From the NCBI RefSeq assembly GCF_007859395.1, contig NZ_VOHD01000006.1:248001-312000 (forward strand): DNA of 64,000 nucleotides, in the 5' to 3' direction. This DNA is from Planomicrobium sp. CPCC 101110. GTDB taxonomy: Bacteria > Bacillota > Bacilli > Bacillales_A > Planococcaceae. Shown in pieces: positions 8,283 to 17,625 of the stretch. The stretch's first letter is position 1, and the number at the start of each line of letters is the position of its first letter. Below the pieces are notes generated by a model. It saw only the letters and a list, made by a program, of their open reading frames with translations, did no database searches and was not told where the DNA came from. A program made the translations under genes and the position numbers.

Positions 8283-10295
8283 ATGCAGGACTATATGCTT
8301 TATATCCGGTTGTTCATTGAGATACTCTTAGTCGCCTTCTTCATATATTTTGTCGGCGGCAGGCTGATGGGGTCCCAGATCAATTTCACGAAACGCGTGT
8401 TTTCTGTGGGACTTGGCGTGGTTTTGACCTCTTTTGTTTATTGGTATTCCTATTTGCGCTATACCGATTATTTGACGGAAAGCGTGGTCTCGGAGGTCGC
8501 AAGCGTCAGTACAGTCATCTGGATCGGCAGTATGGTGTTGATCTCCATGCTGTTTTACCTCTTTTTCGAATTGTTCGACCCCATTGAACTTGGCGAAAAA
8601 GGAGAACGGATCACCGGCCGCAAGTTTTTCCTGCGGCGCATGCAATTGCGCTGGCGCCGCCAGAAGCGCTTGAGCCAAGTGCTGGAGATCGCCATTCGAA
8701 ACGGCATCACGCGCGGCTTGAAATATGCCCGCCACCGGGAGAATGACCGCGAGCTCGCCATCGCTTTCCGGGACACGCTCGAACAAAGCGGAGGTATCTT
8801 CATCAAATTCGGACAGGTGCTGTCGACCCGTACAGATCTGTTCCCGGCGCCTTTTATCGAAGAGCTGGGAAAACTTCATCAAGATGTCAAACCGCTCCCG
8901 AGCCCGCAAGTGCAGGCCCTTTTGCAAAACTCCCTTAAAGCGCCGGTGGATGAGGTTTTTTCCTTTTTCGATATGGAGCCGCTCGCAGCCGCTTCGATCG
9001 GCCAAGTGCACAAGGCTGTACTCCGGAAAAACAACGAGCAAGTGGTCGTGAAACTGCTGCGCCCGGAAATTAAGCGCATCATGCGCGACGACTTGAACAT
9101 TTTGGTGGAATTTGCCGAATGGGTGTCCAACCGGTCGAAGTGGGCTGAAAATCTGGGGTTCCGCCAATTGGCGATCGGCTTTGCGGCAGGGCTTCGGGAA
9201 GAAATCAACTTTGATATCGAAATCCGCAACATGGTCCAGATATCAAACGCACTCGCTAAAAGCCCGTATCCGGTCAAGATTCCAAAAGTCTACACAGAAT
9301 ACAGCAATGACACCCTGATCATCTCGGAATTCGTTGATGGAAAGAATTTGGCAAAGGGAGGAGAAGTTTTTCGCCAGGCGGGGGTCGACCCGAAAGATTT
9401 TGCCCGGACGGTCTTATTTTCCTTTTTTGAACAAATGCTGTTTTCGGGCATTTTCCATGCCGATCCGCATCCCGGGAACGTTTTTGTCAATGCTCAGGAC
9501 GGCACGCCGATTTTGCTTGATTTCGGGGCTGTGGGGCGTTTGGCCGCTCCGCAACAAGACGGGGTCATCCGCTTTATCATCGGCGTCCAGCAGAACGATG
9601 CCAGCGTCATTTACGACGCCGTCACTCTGCTTGTCGAAGAGCATGATCATATCGACCGCCAAAAGTTTGAACAGGCGCTTGGCCAGCTGCTTCTCAAGAT
9701 ATCGTATGTGGATGCCATCCCGACCACTGAGCTGATCCAGTCGCTATTCGACTTGGTGCGCCATTTCGGGCTGACGTTTTATCCTTCTGTCGGAACGGCG
9801 CTGCGGTCGCTGATTACACTCGACGGAACGCTGCATCTGATCGATCCGTCGTTTGACATGTTCACCGAAGCGAAAACATTCGCCAAAAAATACAAATCTA
9901 CCGCTTTCAAAAAACCGTTCAAGGAACCGCGCATCATCAAAGAAAAACTGGAAGAGGAACTCACACTCCTGATTCCGGAATTGCTGAACATCCCGAAGCG
10001 GGTGGATCTGCTCCTGCAGCGCGTGGAGAGCGGAAAGATCATTTTGCATCATGATGTCTTTTCAGACAAAAAAAATTCAAGTTTTATCCTTCAATTGTTT
10101 TCCCGCTTCGTTTTGCTGATGACCGGCATCACGTTCGGGCTGGTGTCTGCCGCTTTGCTGGCGATTGCGCAGTTCATCGATGCGGCATTTGCCGTGTATT
10201 TGAACATCGCCGCCTATACCGGGCTGTTCCTGTGCGTCGTGCTGCTCGTCCGTCTGTCGATCCAGGCGATACGGGATATGAAGCGCAGCGCATAG
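8283..10295 (+). CDS. ABC1/ADCK/UbiB-type atypical kinase with membrane segments
   Basis: A 670-residue member of the AarF/UbiB family. Order: three N-terminal hydrophobic segments (within about the first 95 residues), the KxGQ motif (FIKFGQVLSTRTDLFP, about 175), the Ala-rich A-loop AAASIGQVH that replaces the P-loop, catalytic Lys in VVVKLLRP, HADPHPGN and LLDFGAVG catalytic/metal motifs, and two C-terminal hydrophobic segments (about 600-660). The start at ATG 8283 follows AGGAGG; an earlier GTG would contain that site. Family members support quinone biosynthesis or lipid homeostasis by ATPase activity; which applies here is inference. Confidence 0.92.
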   Translation: MQDYMLYIRLFIEILLVAFFIYFVGGRLMGSQINFTKRVFSVGLGVVLTSFVYWYSYLRYTDYLTESVVSEVASVSTVIWIGSMVLISMLFYLFFELFDPIELGEKGERITGRKFFLRRMQLRWRRQKRLSQVLEIAIRNGITRGLKYARHRENDRELAIAFRDTLEQSGGIFIKFGQVLSTRTDLFPAPFIEELGKLHQDVKPLPSPQVQALLQNSLKAPVDEVFSFFDMEPLAAASIGQVHKAVLRKNNEQVVVKLLRPEIKRIMRDDLNILVEFAEWVSNRSKWAENLGFRQLAIGFAAGLREEINFDIEIRNMVQISNALAKSPYPVKIPKVYTEYSNDTLIISEFVDGKNLAKGGEVFRQAGVDPKDFARTVLFSFFEQMLFSGIFHADPHPGNVFVNAQDGTPILLDFGAVGRLAAPQQDGVIRFIIGVQQNDASVIYDAVTLLVEEHDHIDRQKFEQALGQLLLKISYVDAIPTTELIQSLFDLVRHFGLTFYPSVGTALRSLITLDGTLHLIDPSFDMFTEAKTFAKKYKSTAFKKPFKEPRIIKEKLEEELTLLIPELLNIPKRVDLLLQRVESGKIILHHDVFSDKKNSSFILQLFSRFVLLMTGITFGLVSAALLAIAQFIDAAFAVYLNIAAYTGLFLCVVLLVRLSIQAIRDMKRSA

Positions 10296-10364
10296 CGGAT
10301 GTTTGTACAAATTCATGGAGCGGGAATACAATGGACAGGACAGAAAGTAAGAAAGGGTGACAGC

Positions 10365-10973
10365 ATGGACAAGCGGGATGCTGAACAAATACTGAACCAG
10401 AAATTGCGGGAGACGCGGCCGAGCTGGCAAAAACGGCAGCCAGTGCGTCCGAAAAAATACAAAACTAGTTTGAAGAAAGTGGAGGATTACGTCATTCTCG
10501 ATTTTGAGACGACGGGCCTTCGCGCCGGAAGCGACAAGATCATCCAGATTGGCGCGGTCAAATACATCGGCCACAACCGGGTCGATACGATGTACATGCT
10601 GATCAATCCGGAATGCTCCATTTCACCGACAATCACGCGGATTACCGGCATTACGAATGCGGATGTGCAGGATGCCCCGGTGATTGAAGAAGTGGCCCAT
10701 GAATTGGTTGCGTTCATAGAAGGCTTGCCGATTATCGCACACAATGCGCCGTTTGATATGGGTTTCTTATACGCTTTAGAAGAGATTACGCCAATTCCTG
10801 AATACACGGTGATTGATACGGTGCACTTGGCCAGAAGAGCCATTCGGGAAACGCCAAACCATAAGCTGACGACGCTCAGCGCTTTTTTGCAGCTGGAACA
10901 TAACGCGCACGACGCGCTCGGCGACTGCCTGGCGACCGCCGCCATCTACCAATACTGCATCAGCCGCATGTAG
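10365..10973 (+). CDS. DEDDh 3'-5' exonuclease (DnaQ-like)
   Basis: A 202-residue exonuclease of the DnaQ superfamily. All catalytic motifs are present: ExoI DFETTG (D46, E48), ExoII HNAPFD (D131), ExoIII HDALGD (H182, D187). A basic N-terminal extension (about 1-40, rich in K/R/Q) precedes the domain. ATG 10365 with AAAGGGTG upstream is chosen over an upstream in-frame start without a site. It probably trims 3' ends of DNA or RNA; it is a stand-alone exonuclease, not a polymerase III subunit by context. A terminator follows immediately. Confidence 0.92.
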   Translation: MDKRDAEQILNQKLRETRPSWQKRQPVRPKKYKTSLKKVEDYVILDFETTGLRAGSDKIIQIGAVKYIGHNRVDTMYMLINPECSISPTITRITGITNADVQDAPVIEEVAHELVAFIEGLPIIAHNAPFDMGFLYALEEITPIPEYTVIDTVHLARRAIRETPNHKLTTLSAFLQLEHNAHDALGDCLATAAIYQYCISRM

Positions 10974-11004
10974 AAAACCCCCTCCATAGGATGGAGGGGG
11001 TTTT
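10974..11004 (+). terminator. terminator of the exonuclease gene
   Basis: Perfect 14-bp stem AAAACCCCCTCCAT / ATGGAGGGGGTTTT with a 3-nt loop (AGG); it is symmetrical enough to act on either strand, facing the convergent GNAT gene. Confidence 0.95.
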
Positions 11005-11075
11005 AGGTTTGTTGGAGTGATATTCATTTTTGCAACGTTTGATGGATTTTACCCCTCCAACCATTGCGTTCTTGG

Positions 11076-11636
11076 TTATCCATCTAACTTTTTCCCTGTG
11101 TAGAATGACCGCCTGTGGAAGAGGTCGATCAGCTTGAACAATTCTTCTCCCGATGCCTTCTTTGATTCCGCGTGGAAAGGGAGGTACATCGCCTGATAGG
11201 GTTCCGGCACCCAGATATAGTGATGGACATATTCGGTGAGAAGAAAACCGCAAGATTGCCAAAAGCGGATGCGCCTTTTGTTTTCAGCTGTTTCCTCAGA
11301 CTCGACTTCAATAAGCAATAGCTGCAACCCTTCATCGCTTGCTTTTTGTCTCAAGGAATCAACAAACTGTTTGCCAAGCCCGTTGTTCCGTTCTTTTTCA
11401 GATACGGCCAAATAGTCAATGATCATCACTCGCTCTTTTTTGAGTTTCCCTGTTAAGGCCATAGCAACCGCTTTTGTTCCGTTGTAAGCCACATGAAGTT
11501 CGGCAATCTCTTGAGCGAACATGTTTCTGATGATTTCCACCGGCTTAGCCCCTTTAAATCCAAAAGCCTCTCTATATAGGAGGCTCGCATCCTGCCAGAG
11601 TTCGTCATTCCACGTATCATCAGATATGATTTTCAT
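11076..11636 (-). CDS. GNAT family N-acetyltransferase
   Basis: A 186-residue acetyltransferase. The acetyl-CoA loop is readable in VMIIDYLAVSEKERNNGLGKQ (R/Q-x-x-G-x-G/A-like), followed by the helix QFVDSLRQKASDEG and the C-terminal strand IRFWQSCGFLLTEYVHHYI. AGGAG precedes the ATG at 11636. It acetylates an amino group of an unknown substrate. Convergent with the exonuclease gene. Confidence 0.88.
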   Translation of the reverse strand: MKIISDDTWNDELWQDASLLYREAFGFKGAKPVEIIRNMFAQEIAELHVAYNGTKAVAMALTGKLKKERVMIIDYLAVSEKERNNGLGKQFVDSLRQKASDEGLQLLLIEVESEETAENKRRIRFWQSCGFLLTEYVHHYIWVPEPYQAMYLPFHAESKKASGEELFKLIDLFHRRSFYTGKKLDG

Positions 11637-11965
11637 ATAAACTTCTCCTGTTTTATCTTATAGTTTACGATATCACATACAGTATAATAGCGAGTGTTTC
11701 AAGAGATTTGATGGTATGTTGAATCTTCTTCCTTGTCGAATGAGATTTAGGAATACGTTTCAAAAGGTTAGCTGCACTGTATCACAATATTTCTAATTTA
11801 TAAATAGCTGCAGTTACGAGAGCACGCAAGACAATATTACAGAATTTCTTTGAACTTTATCTGTATCAGAAATGCGATAGTTTACGCCTTTCAGAGTCTC
11901 ATGCTTAACTCATTGCCCGAGAAGGAAAGAGGTGTTTTCTTGGAAACAGTTTAACTAAAGAACAA
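11637..11965. other. intergenic, divergent promoters likely
   Basis: About 330 bases between the divergent GNAT and DUF4304 genes; AT-rich with TATAAT-like hexamers near 11690 but no assigned site. No gene seen. Confidence 0.4.
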
Positions 11966-12367
11966 ATGATTGAATGTTTTAAACCCGTTTTCAAACAATA
12001 CGGATTTAAGAAAATGAAAACAAACTGGAGAAAAACAACAGATGACCTGATATTAGTTCTGAACATTCAAGGATTCCAGTGGAGTAAAGAGGTTTTTTAT
12101 ATAAACGTGGGCGTATACATTAAGGCTCTTGGTGAAGCGCAAAATCCCCCGGAGTATAGTTGTCATGTTAGAAGCAGGATTAATGAGAGAGATAAGCCGT
12201 GTTTATCATTATGCAACGAAATACTGGAATGGTTCGAAAAACACGATAGCACGCAAAAGCTTAAATCGCTTAATAGTGAAAACGGTCTTCCTGTGATTAC
12301 AATAGTAGATGCTAAGAACTACCTTGATGAGGCAGATCCCTCCAACCAGGAACAGGAGAGTCCTTGA
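11966..12367 (+). CDS. DUF4304 domain protein, N-terminus uncertain or frameshifted
   Basis: A 133-residue frame with the DUF4304 pattern (FKPVFKQYGFKKMKTNWRK at the start, then FYINVGVYI and WFEKHD). Homology appears to begin before ATG 11966: the in-frame codons upstream read SLTKEQ, as expected for the family, yet there is no ATG, GTG or TTG between them and an upstream stop. The good ribosome site GAAGGAAAGAGGTG serves a TTG at 11940 in another frame that hits a stop after four codons. I read this as a small indel near the N-terminus (possible pseudogene) or a weak internal start. Function unknown; some relatives sit in toxin-immunity loci. Confidence 0.6.
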   Translation: MIECFKPVFKQYGFKKMKTNWRKTTDDLILVLNIQGFQWSKEVFYINVGVYIKALGEAQNPPEYSCHVRSRINERDKPCLSLCNEILEWFEKHDSTQKLKSLNSENGLPVITIVDAKNYLDEADPSNQEQESP

Positions 12368-12427
12368 ATTTGAGCATTTCTCAATTTTCCATAAGAAACC
12401 ACTCTGAAATTTAACAGAGCCAAATAG

Positions 12428-12465
12428 AAAAACGCCTTCGCTTCAGAAAGAGAAGTGGGGCGTTT
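12428..12465 (-). terminator. terminator of the small basic protein gene
   Basis: On the minus strand AAACGCCCC pairs with the GGCGTTT arm (interrupted stem continuing through ACTTCTC/GAAGCGA) and is followed by TTTTTCT; it may also serve the DUF4304 gene. Confidence 0.65.
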
Positions 12466-12477
12466 GCGTAGTCAGGG

Positions 12478-12657
12478 CTACTGATTGGTGATGCGGCGCA
12501 CAAGAGGATCTTCTTTCGTGACATGCACGGGTTTGATCCGCGGGCTTGTTGGCCGGGCATCTTCATTATACCGGCGATGGGCACGGGCTTTTGCCAGCTT
12601 TCGCACAGCGCGTTCTTTTACGTCTTCTGTTCTGAATGGAGTTTTAGCAAGTGTCAT
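12478..12657 (-). CDS. small basic protein, unknown
   Basis: A 59-residue, strongly basic, hydrophilic protein (MTLAKTPFRTEDVKERAVRK, later KARAHRRYNEDARP). AGGAGTGG lies 8 bases before ATG 12657, better placed than a start two codons upstream. No hydrophobic segment or known domain; nucleic-acid binding is a guess from charge only. Confidence 0.65.
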   Translation of the reverse strand: MTLAKTPFRTEDVKERAVRKLAKARAHRRYNEDARPTSPRIKPVHVTKEDPLVRRITNQ

Positions 12658-12716
12658 TCCAACCACTCCTTTTGTTTAGTATAGCTAACGCGTAGGGGAG
12701 CGTCAATTGCAGCAGG

Positions 12717-13595
12717 CTACGCGTCCGGTCCAGCAGGCGATGTCAGTGCCAGCAGAAATTCGTAGTTTTCGATGGATTTGCTTACGGCGTTGTGCAGCGA
12801 TTCGAACAGCGACTGGTCAAAATAGTCGAATTCCTGCGTGTAGCTGCTAATGACGGTGATCCATTCCTGTTCCCGGTACGTATAAGCATAAACAAAATAA
12901 TTCTTCTCCAGCATATTGTTCGGATCCGCTTTGTTCCAAAGGATGGAACTTCCGGATTCTTTGGATGCCGCTACCAGGTCGTCCAATTTTGAAGGGAACG
13001 GCTCGGTATAAAGCTCATAGGAAAAGCGGGTATCGAGCGGTTCGTTTTTGTACCATGCTTGCAGTTCTGTTAAATAAAACTCCAAGACATCTTGGTAACT
13101 GAGACCAATTTCATCTAAGATTTCAAGTGAGCGTTCGGCAGCGGCATCGCTTGTCAAATACAGCATGTATTTCGCTTTTGTGGCGCTTGTTTCAATTGTC
13201 TCAATAGCGGCTTGTTCGATGTCGTTCACTTCGAATTCCAGATTGAACAGCTTCAAGCGCTTGAGCCGCCTGAAAGCGACTGGAATAACTAAAAATAATA
13301 GCATCCAGACCAGGAGCAAAAACAGACCCCTGAAAACCACTTGGTTAAAATCGGACTGGACAATCGGCTTGACCAGCAAGTTGACCCAAGTTTCAGGAGC
13401 CGTATCGTTTGCAGGAGCAGTGTCTGTCTGCAGCAACAACGCTCTCGGGTTGTGCTGTACGGTATCAAGGGCGATGCTAGCTGAAGCCGTCAGCATCCAG
13501 CCGATGATGACGACAATACCGAATGTGTATACATATGGGATGAAGAAGTTAATCCATTGGAAAAAGGAGCGGTTTTCGTTTGATTTCAGAGGCAA
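12717..13595 (-). CDS. two-helix membrane protein with cytoplasmic sensor-like domain
   Basis: A 292-residue protein beginning at TTG (MPLKSNENRSFFQW) with a weak GAGTGA site. Hydrophobic segments at about 16-40 and 88-110 flank an extracytoplasmic loop of some 50 residues (DTAPANDTAPETW). The rest (about 115-285) is cytoplasmic, mixed alpha/beta, with a stretch NYFVYAYTYREQEWITVISSY that recalls a GAF/PAS-like fold and a C-terminal helix. No output domain is visible. Function unknown. Confidence 0.7.
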   Translation of the reverse strand: MPLKSNENRSFFQWINFFIPYVYTFGIVVIIGWMLTASASIALDTVQHNPRALLLQTDTAPANDTAPETWVNLLVKPIVQSDFNQVVFRGLFLLLVWMLLFLVIPVAFRRLKRLKLFNLEFEVNDIEQAAIETIETSATKAKYMLYLTSDAAAERSLEILDEIGLSYQDVLEFYLTELQAWYKNEPLDTRFSYELYTEPFPSKLDDLVAASKESGSSILWNKADPNNMLEKNYFVYAYTYREQEWITVISSYTQEFDYFDQSLFESLHNAVSKSIENYEFLLALTSPAGPDA

Positions 13596-13694
13596 TAGGG
13601 ATCACTCGATTCGGGTTTACTAAGCCGTAGCTTTCGGATCCATTATACCATACGGCGGCATCTGAACAGGCAACCGCTTAAACATGCTTTTGTT

Positions 13695-14234
13695 TCAGCT
13701 ATATTCCTTCTTATACCCCAACAAAATCGCTATGGGCTTGAGTGGGGTGAATAGCAGTTTTTGCACAGCCCATGGCGGCTTGGTGAGCCGGATGTCGCTT
13801 TGATGGTATAACAGCAAACGAGTCATTAAAAAGAGATTTGCCGTTCCTTTTTTGTTGAGTTTGCCGTCTCTTGCCAACGCAAAATAGGTTCTGAAGAATG
13901 TTTCAATCGTCAAGGCGGGAGAAAAGCGCTGTATGGAATGCGCTTCTTCAGGGCCTTCATTCCAGAAAAAGTGGGGCACACCAGGCGGTATGACGACTTT
14001 CTCGCCAGGACCGACAATTTGAATGGTGCCGTTGATGCTGAAATGCACTTTTCCAGAGATCACTTCAGCAGAACTTTCTTGTTTGGGGTGGACATGTTCC
14101 GGTTCTTTCGGAGCACCTGGAGGATTGAAAGATTCGATTTCGAGCAATGCACCATTTGTATCCATGGCGGTTTTACGAAAAATCATCGTTTGGCCTGAGT
14201 GAGGATTTGTTATGATCAAGTTTGTTTTTACCAT
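13695..14234 (-). CDS. cupin domain protein
   Basis: A 179-residue protein with a single cupin barrel: metal-binding motif 1 is seen as EPEHVHPKQESSAEVISGK (HxH...E) and motif 2 as PPGVPHFFWN. The C-terminal third is an amphipathic/hydrophobic tail (LLYHQSDIRLTKPPW) that may contact membrane. AGGAGG precedes ATG 14234. Enzymatic or binding role not assignable. Confidence 0.87.
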   Translation of the reverse strand: MVKTNLIITNPHSGQTMIFRKTAMDTNGALLEIESFNPPGAPKEPEHVHPKQESSAEVISGKVHFSINGTIQIVGPGEKVVIPPGVPHFFWNEGPEEAHSIQRFSPALTIETFFRTYFALARDGKLNKKGTANLFLMTRLLLYHQSDIRLTKPPWAVQKLLFTPLKPIAILLGYKKEYS

Positions 14235-14304
14235 TTTTTGACCTCCTAACTAATATGCGCTACAGTCATATCTGGTTTCATAAAAGAAACGGAGGGTGAA
14301 GGCC

Positions 14305-14715
14305 TTGAAAATCCAAATTCGAATTACCACAGAACAGCCATCCGGTTTTAAGGGCGTTTTGAATTTGTATGAAACGCTGGGCTGGAATTCGTTCGACATG
14401 AAAGAAGACGACTTCAGAAAAATGTGCACGCAAAGCTGGTTTGTTGTATATGCCTATGATCAAAGCCGATTGGTGGGCATGGGACGGATCATTTCGGACG
14501 GTGTGATTTCAGCAATCATATGTGGACTGGGCGTCGCACCGACGCATCAGCAGCTCGGAATCGGCAAACAATTGATGGAGCAGCTGATCGAGAAATGTTT
14601 AACCAGCGGGATCAATCCGCAATTGATGTGCGTCGAAAGTTTGGAGCCGTATTATGAATCGCTGGGCTTCAGGAAGTTCGCAATCGGCATGGCTTGGGAT
14701 CCAAGCGGCAAGTGA
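14305..14715 (+). CDS. GNAT family N-acetyltransferase
   Basis: A 136-residue single-domain acetyltransferase. The acetyl-CoA loop reads LGVAPTHQQLGIGKQLMEQL (Q-x-x-G-I-G-K), and the C-terminal YYESLGFRKF strand is typical. Start taken at TTG 14305, nine bases after GGAGG; an upstream in-frame GTG overlaps that site. Divergent from the cupin gene. Substrate unknown. Confidence 0.88.
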   Translation: MKIQIRITTEQPSGFKGVLNLYETLGWNSFDMKEDDFRKMCTQSWFVVYAYDQSRLVGMGRIISDGVISAIICGLGVAPTHQQLGIGKQLMEQLIEKCLTSGINPQLMCVESLEPYYESLGFRKFAIGMAWDPSGK

Positions 14716-15165
<450 letters not shown>

Positions 15166-15543
15166 TTACATGACCAGCAAATTCCATTTATGGCCATCCA
15201 CATCGCTGAATCCGGCCCCGAAAAAGCTGTTCCGTTCGCCCGGCTCTGAATAGACGGCACCGCCGGCAGATTCCGCTTTTCGGACCAGTTCATGCACTTC
15301 TTCCTCAGAATTGACGGAAATTGACAGCAAAACTTCGTTTCCTTGATTGGTATCGGCTATGTTGCTGCCTGTGAACGATTGAAACGTCTCTTCCGGAATC
15401 AGCATAACCATGGCTCCTTGGCTGCCGACCTTTACACCTGCCATGTCTTCACGCTCATTCACCGTAAATTCCAAAGCACGAAAAAAATCCATCGATTTCT
15501 GAAGATCCCTTACCGGTAGATTGATCCAGCATTCTTTTGCCAT
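15166..15543 (-). CDS. VOC family protein (glyoxalase/bleomycin-resistance fold)
   Basis: A 125-residue vicinal-oxygen-chelate protein. Start MAKECWINLPVRDLQKSMDFF and end FGAGFSDVDGHKWNLLVM match the glyoxalase-like branch typified by PhnB/YkcA-type short proteins; paired beta-alpha-beta modules are recognisable. GGAGG lies before ATG 15543. Substrate unknown; may be a metal-dependent enzyme or a binding protein. Confidence 0.87.
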   Translation of the reverse strand: MAKECWINLPVRDLQKSMDFFRALEFTVNEREDMAGVKVGSQGAMVMLIPEETFQSFTGSNIADTNQGNEVLLSISVNSEEEVHELVRKAESAGGAVYSEPGERNSFFGAGFSDVDGHKWNLLVM

Positions 15544-15658
15544 CTTGCAGTCCTCCGTTTCATGCGAATCTTATAGCGCCGCTTCCAAACAAAACAGATG
15601 CTATCCCGAATAAAACATTTGCTATCGCCTCTAAATAGTTTGAATATTCGAACTTAAT

Positions 15659-16540
15659 TCATTTTACTATACTCTCCGCAGTTTGTTTATCAGGCCAATT
15701 TACCAGAAATATCCCGATGAAAATCATGCTGCCGCCTGTCAGGACCGTGTATCCGATATGTTCACCAAGCAGCCACCAGCCGCTGATCACGCCGAAAAAT
15801 GGCGCTAGGAAAAGAAATGCGCTGACTTTGCCGGGATTTCCTTTTTGCAGCAGGTAAAACCATATGGCAAATTGAACTATCGAAGCCGGAATGGCAAGCC
15901 ATAAAATAACGGCAGCCGACACAGCGTTGAAGTTTAGGTATGCATTTTCCAGGAATGCGCTGCCCAGCAGCAAAAGACCGCCGCCAAAAAGCATCTGATA
16001 TGCCGTTAGGACCCAAATGTCGAAACGCTTCCCCCACCTTTTGATCAATAAGGTCGCAATGGCCCACGAAACGGCGCTGAACAGCCCGAAAACCGTGCCG
16101 ATTTCCATTTGCAGCTGGCCGCCCATTGCCACGACCACCCCGATAAACCCCACAAGGACCCCTGACCACTGGACCATCCGGTAACGGAGGCCGAGCGCCA
16201 GTGAACCGAACAGGACGACCAACAGCGGGTTCATGAATGTAAGGATGGCCGATTCTCCCGCTGTAATGGTCCGCAAACTCAAGAATATCGCTCCCATGAC
16301 ACCGGCTGTCTGGAATAAGCCGATGCAAAAAATGCGCAGCCAATCCTGCGGCGTTTTCGGATGCGGCCGCTTCAGGAATTGGACTAATGCCATCATTAAA
16401 ACACCAGCCAAAGTAAAGCGGATGCCCACCAGCAGCAGCGGAGACACATATTCCAACCCGATTTTTCCAACGGCAAAAGAAGAACCCATCAAACTCGTCG
16501 TTATGACAACCAAAAAAACAAAAGCCAGTTTGCCAGCCAA
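15659..16540 (-). CDS. EamA/DMT family transporter
   Basis: A 293-residue protein with ten hydrophobic segments in two EamA repeats (first repeat GSSFAVGKIGLEYVSPLLL; second FSAVSWAIATLLIKRWGKR), typical of drug/metabolite exporters. Start taken at TTG 16540, preceded by GGGAGGGAGA; this gives the family's normal N-terminus and length, while upstream codons are unlikely. Divergent from the aldo/keto reductase. Substrate unknown. Confidence 0.9.
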   Translation of the reverse strand: MAGKLAFVFLVVITTSLMGSSFAVGKIGLEYVSPLLLVGIRFTLAGVLMMALVQFLKRPHPKTPQDWLRIFCIGLFQTAGVMGAIFLSLRTITAGESAILTFMNPLLVVLFGSLALGLRYRMVQWSGVLVGFIGVVVAMGGQLQMEIGTVFGLFSAVSWAIATLLIKRWGKRFDIWVLTAYQMLFGGGLLLLGSAFLENAYLNFNAVSAAVILWLAIPASIVQFAIWFYLLQKGNPGKVSAFLFLAPFFGVISGWWLLGEHIGYTVLTGGSMIFIGIFLVNWPDKQTAESIVK

Positions 16541-16666
16541 TGTCTCCCTCCCTTCACCTTGACTACCTATTCTGCATGCCTCGCGCATTGTCCTGCCTTT
16601 TCTGTTTTGATCCACGCCTGCAGGGAAAAGAAGATACGACCCACTATTCGGAAAGGATTTGATCTT

Positions 16667-17548
16667 TTGGACCAACAAGCAATTTCAAAAGCGCTTCAAC
16701 AGCAAACCGTCACTTTGCCAGATGGCACACGCCTCCCTGCAATAGGGCAAGGCACATGGAATATCGGAGACGATCCGTCGCGAAAAAACCAAGAAATAGC
16801 AGCCCTTCGGCGAGGTTTGGAGCTCGGCATGACCGTGATCGACACGGCGGAAATGTACGGCGAAGGCAAATCGGAACAGCTTGTCGGGGAAGCGATCCAA
16901 GGAAAGCGTGAGCAGGTTTTCCTGGTATCCAAAGCCTATCCGCAAAACGCGGGCTTGGAACGCATCAAGAAAGCGTGCGAAAACAGCTTGAAGCGGCTGG
17001 GAACCGATTCGCTCGACTTGTACTTGCTGCATTGGCGCGGAAGGGTCCCGCTCGCCGAAACCGTCGAAGGCATGGAACAGCTGAAAGCGGAAGGCAAAAT
17101 CAAACGCTGGGGCGTATCGAATTTCGATACCGCAGACATGGAAGAATTGTGGAGCGTGCCAAACGGGAGCAACTGTGCCACCAACCAGGTGCTTTACCAT
17201 CTGGGTTCCCGCGGCATCGAATATGACTTGAAGGACTGGCACAAAGCGCACAGCGTTCCGATCATGGCATATAGCCCACTGGCGCAGGGCGGTTCCCTCC
17301 GGCGTGAATTGTTGACCAACGCGGCCCTTAAAAAGATCGCCGACAAACATCATGCCGCTCCCCTGCAAATCGCACTTGCCTGGACGCTGCGTTCCGGCAA
17401 TGTGCTGGCTATCCCGAAAGCGGGCCAAGCCGCCCATGTGGAGGCAAATGCCCAGGCAGCGGCCATAGAGCTTGCACCAGAAGACTTGAAGCAATTGGAC
17501 CAAGCTTTCCCTGGCCCTGGCCATAAAACGCCTCTAGACATCATTTAA
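16667..17548 (+). CDS. aldo/keto reductase
   Basis: A 293-residue NADPH-dependent aldo/keto reductase with a TIM-barrel pattern. Catalytic Asp and Tyr are in VIDTAEMYGEGKSE, Lys in VFLVSKAYPQN, and the substrate/cofactor segment is WGVSNFDTADME; the cofactor-binding IPKAGQAAHVEANA lies near the end. Start at TTG 16667, with GGAAAGGA about 10 bases upstream; this gives the expected N-terminus TVTLPDGTRLPAIGQGTW shortly after. It reduces aldehydes or ketones; physiological substrate not readable. Confidence 0.92.
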   Translation: MDQQAISKALQQQTVTLPDGTRLPAIGQGTWNIGDDPSRKNQEIAALRRGLELGMTVIDTAEMYGEGKSEQLVGEAIQGKREQVFLVSKAYPQNAGLERIKKACENSLKRLGTDSLDLYLLHWRGRVPLAETVEGMEQLKAEGKIKRWGVSNFDTADMEELWSVPNGSNCATNQVLYHLGSRGIEYDLKDWHKAHSVPIMAYSPLAQGGSLRRELLTNAALKKIADKHHAAPLQIALAWTLRSGNVLAIPKAGQAAHVEANAQAAAIELAPEDLKQLDQAFPGPGHKTPLDII

Positions 17549-17576
17549 GCGCTTTTCAGCGGCACCGTAAATACAG

Positions 17577-17611
17577 AAAAGCATTCGGATTCGAGACCGA
17601 ATGCTTTTTTT
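17577..17611 (+). terminator. terminator of the aldo/keto reductase
   Basis: AAAAGCATTCGG / CCGAATGCTTTT stem, 8-nt loop, long T-tract. Confidence 0.95.
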
Positions 17612-17625
17612 CTAGGAATCCTGCT

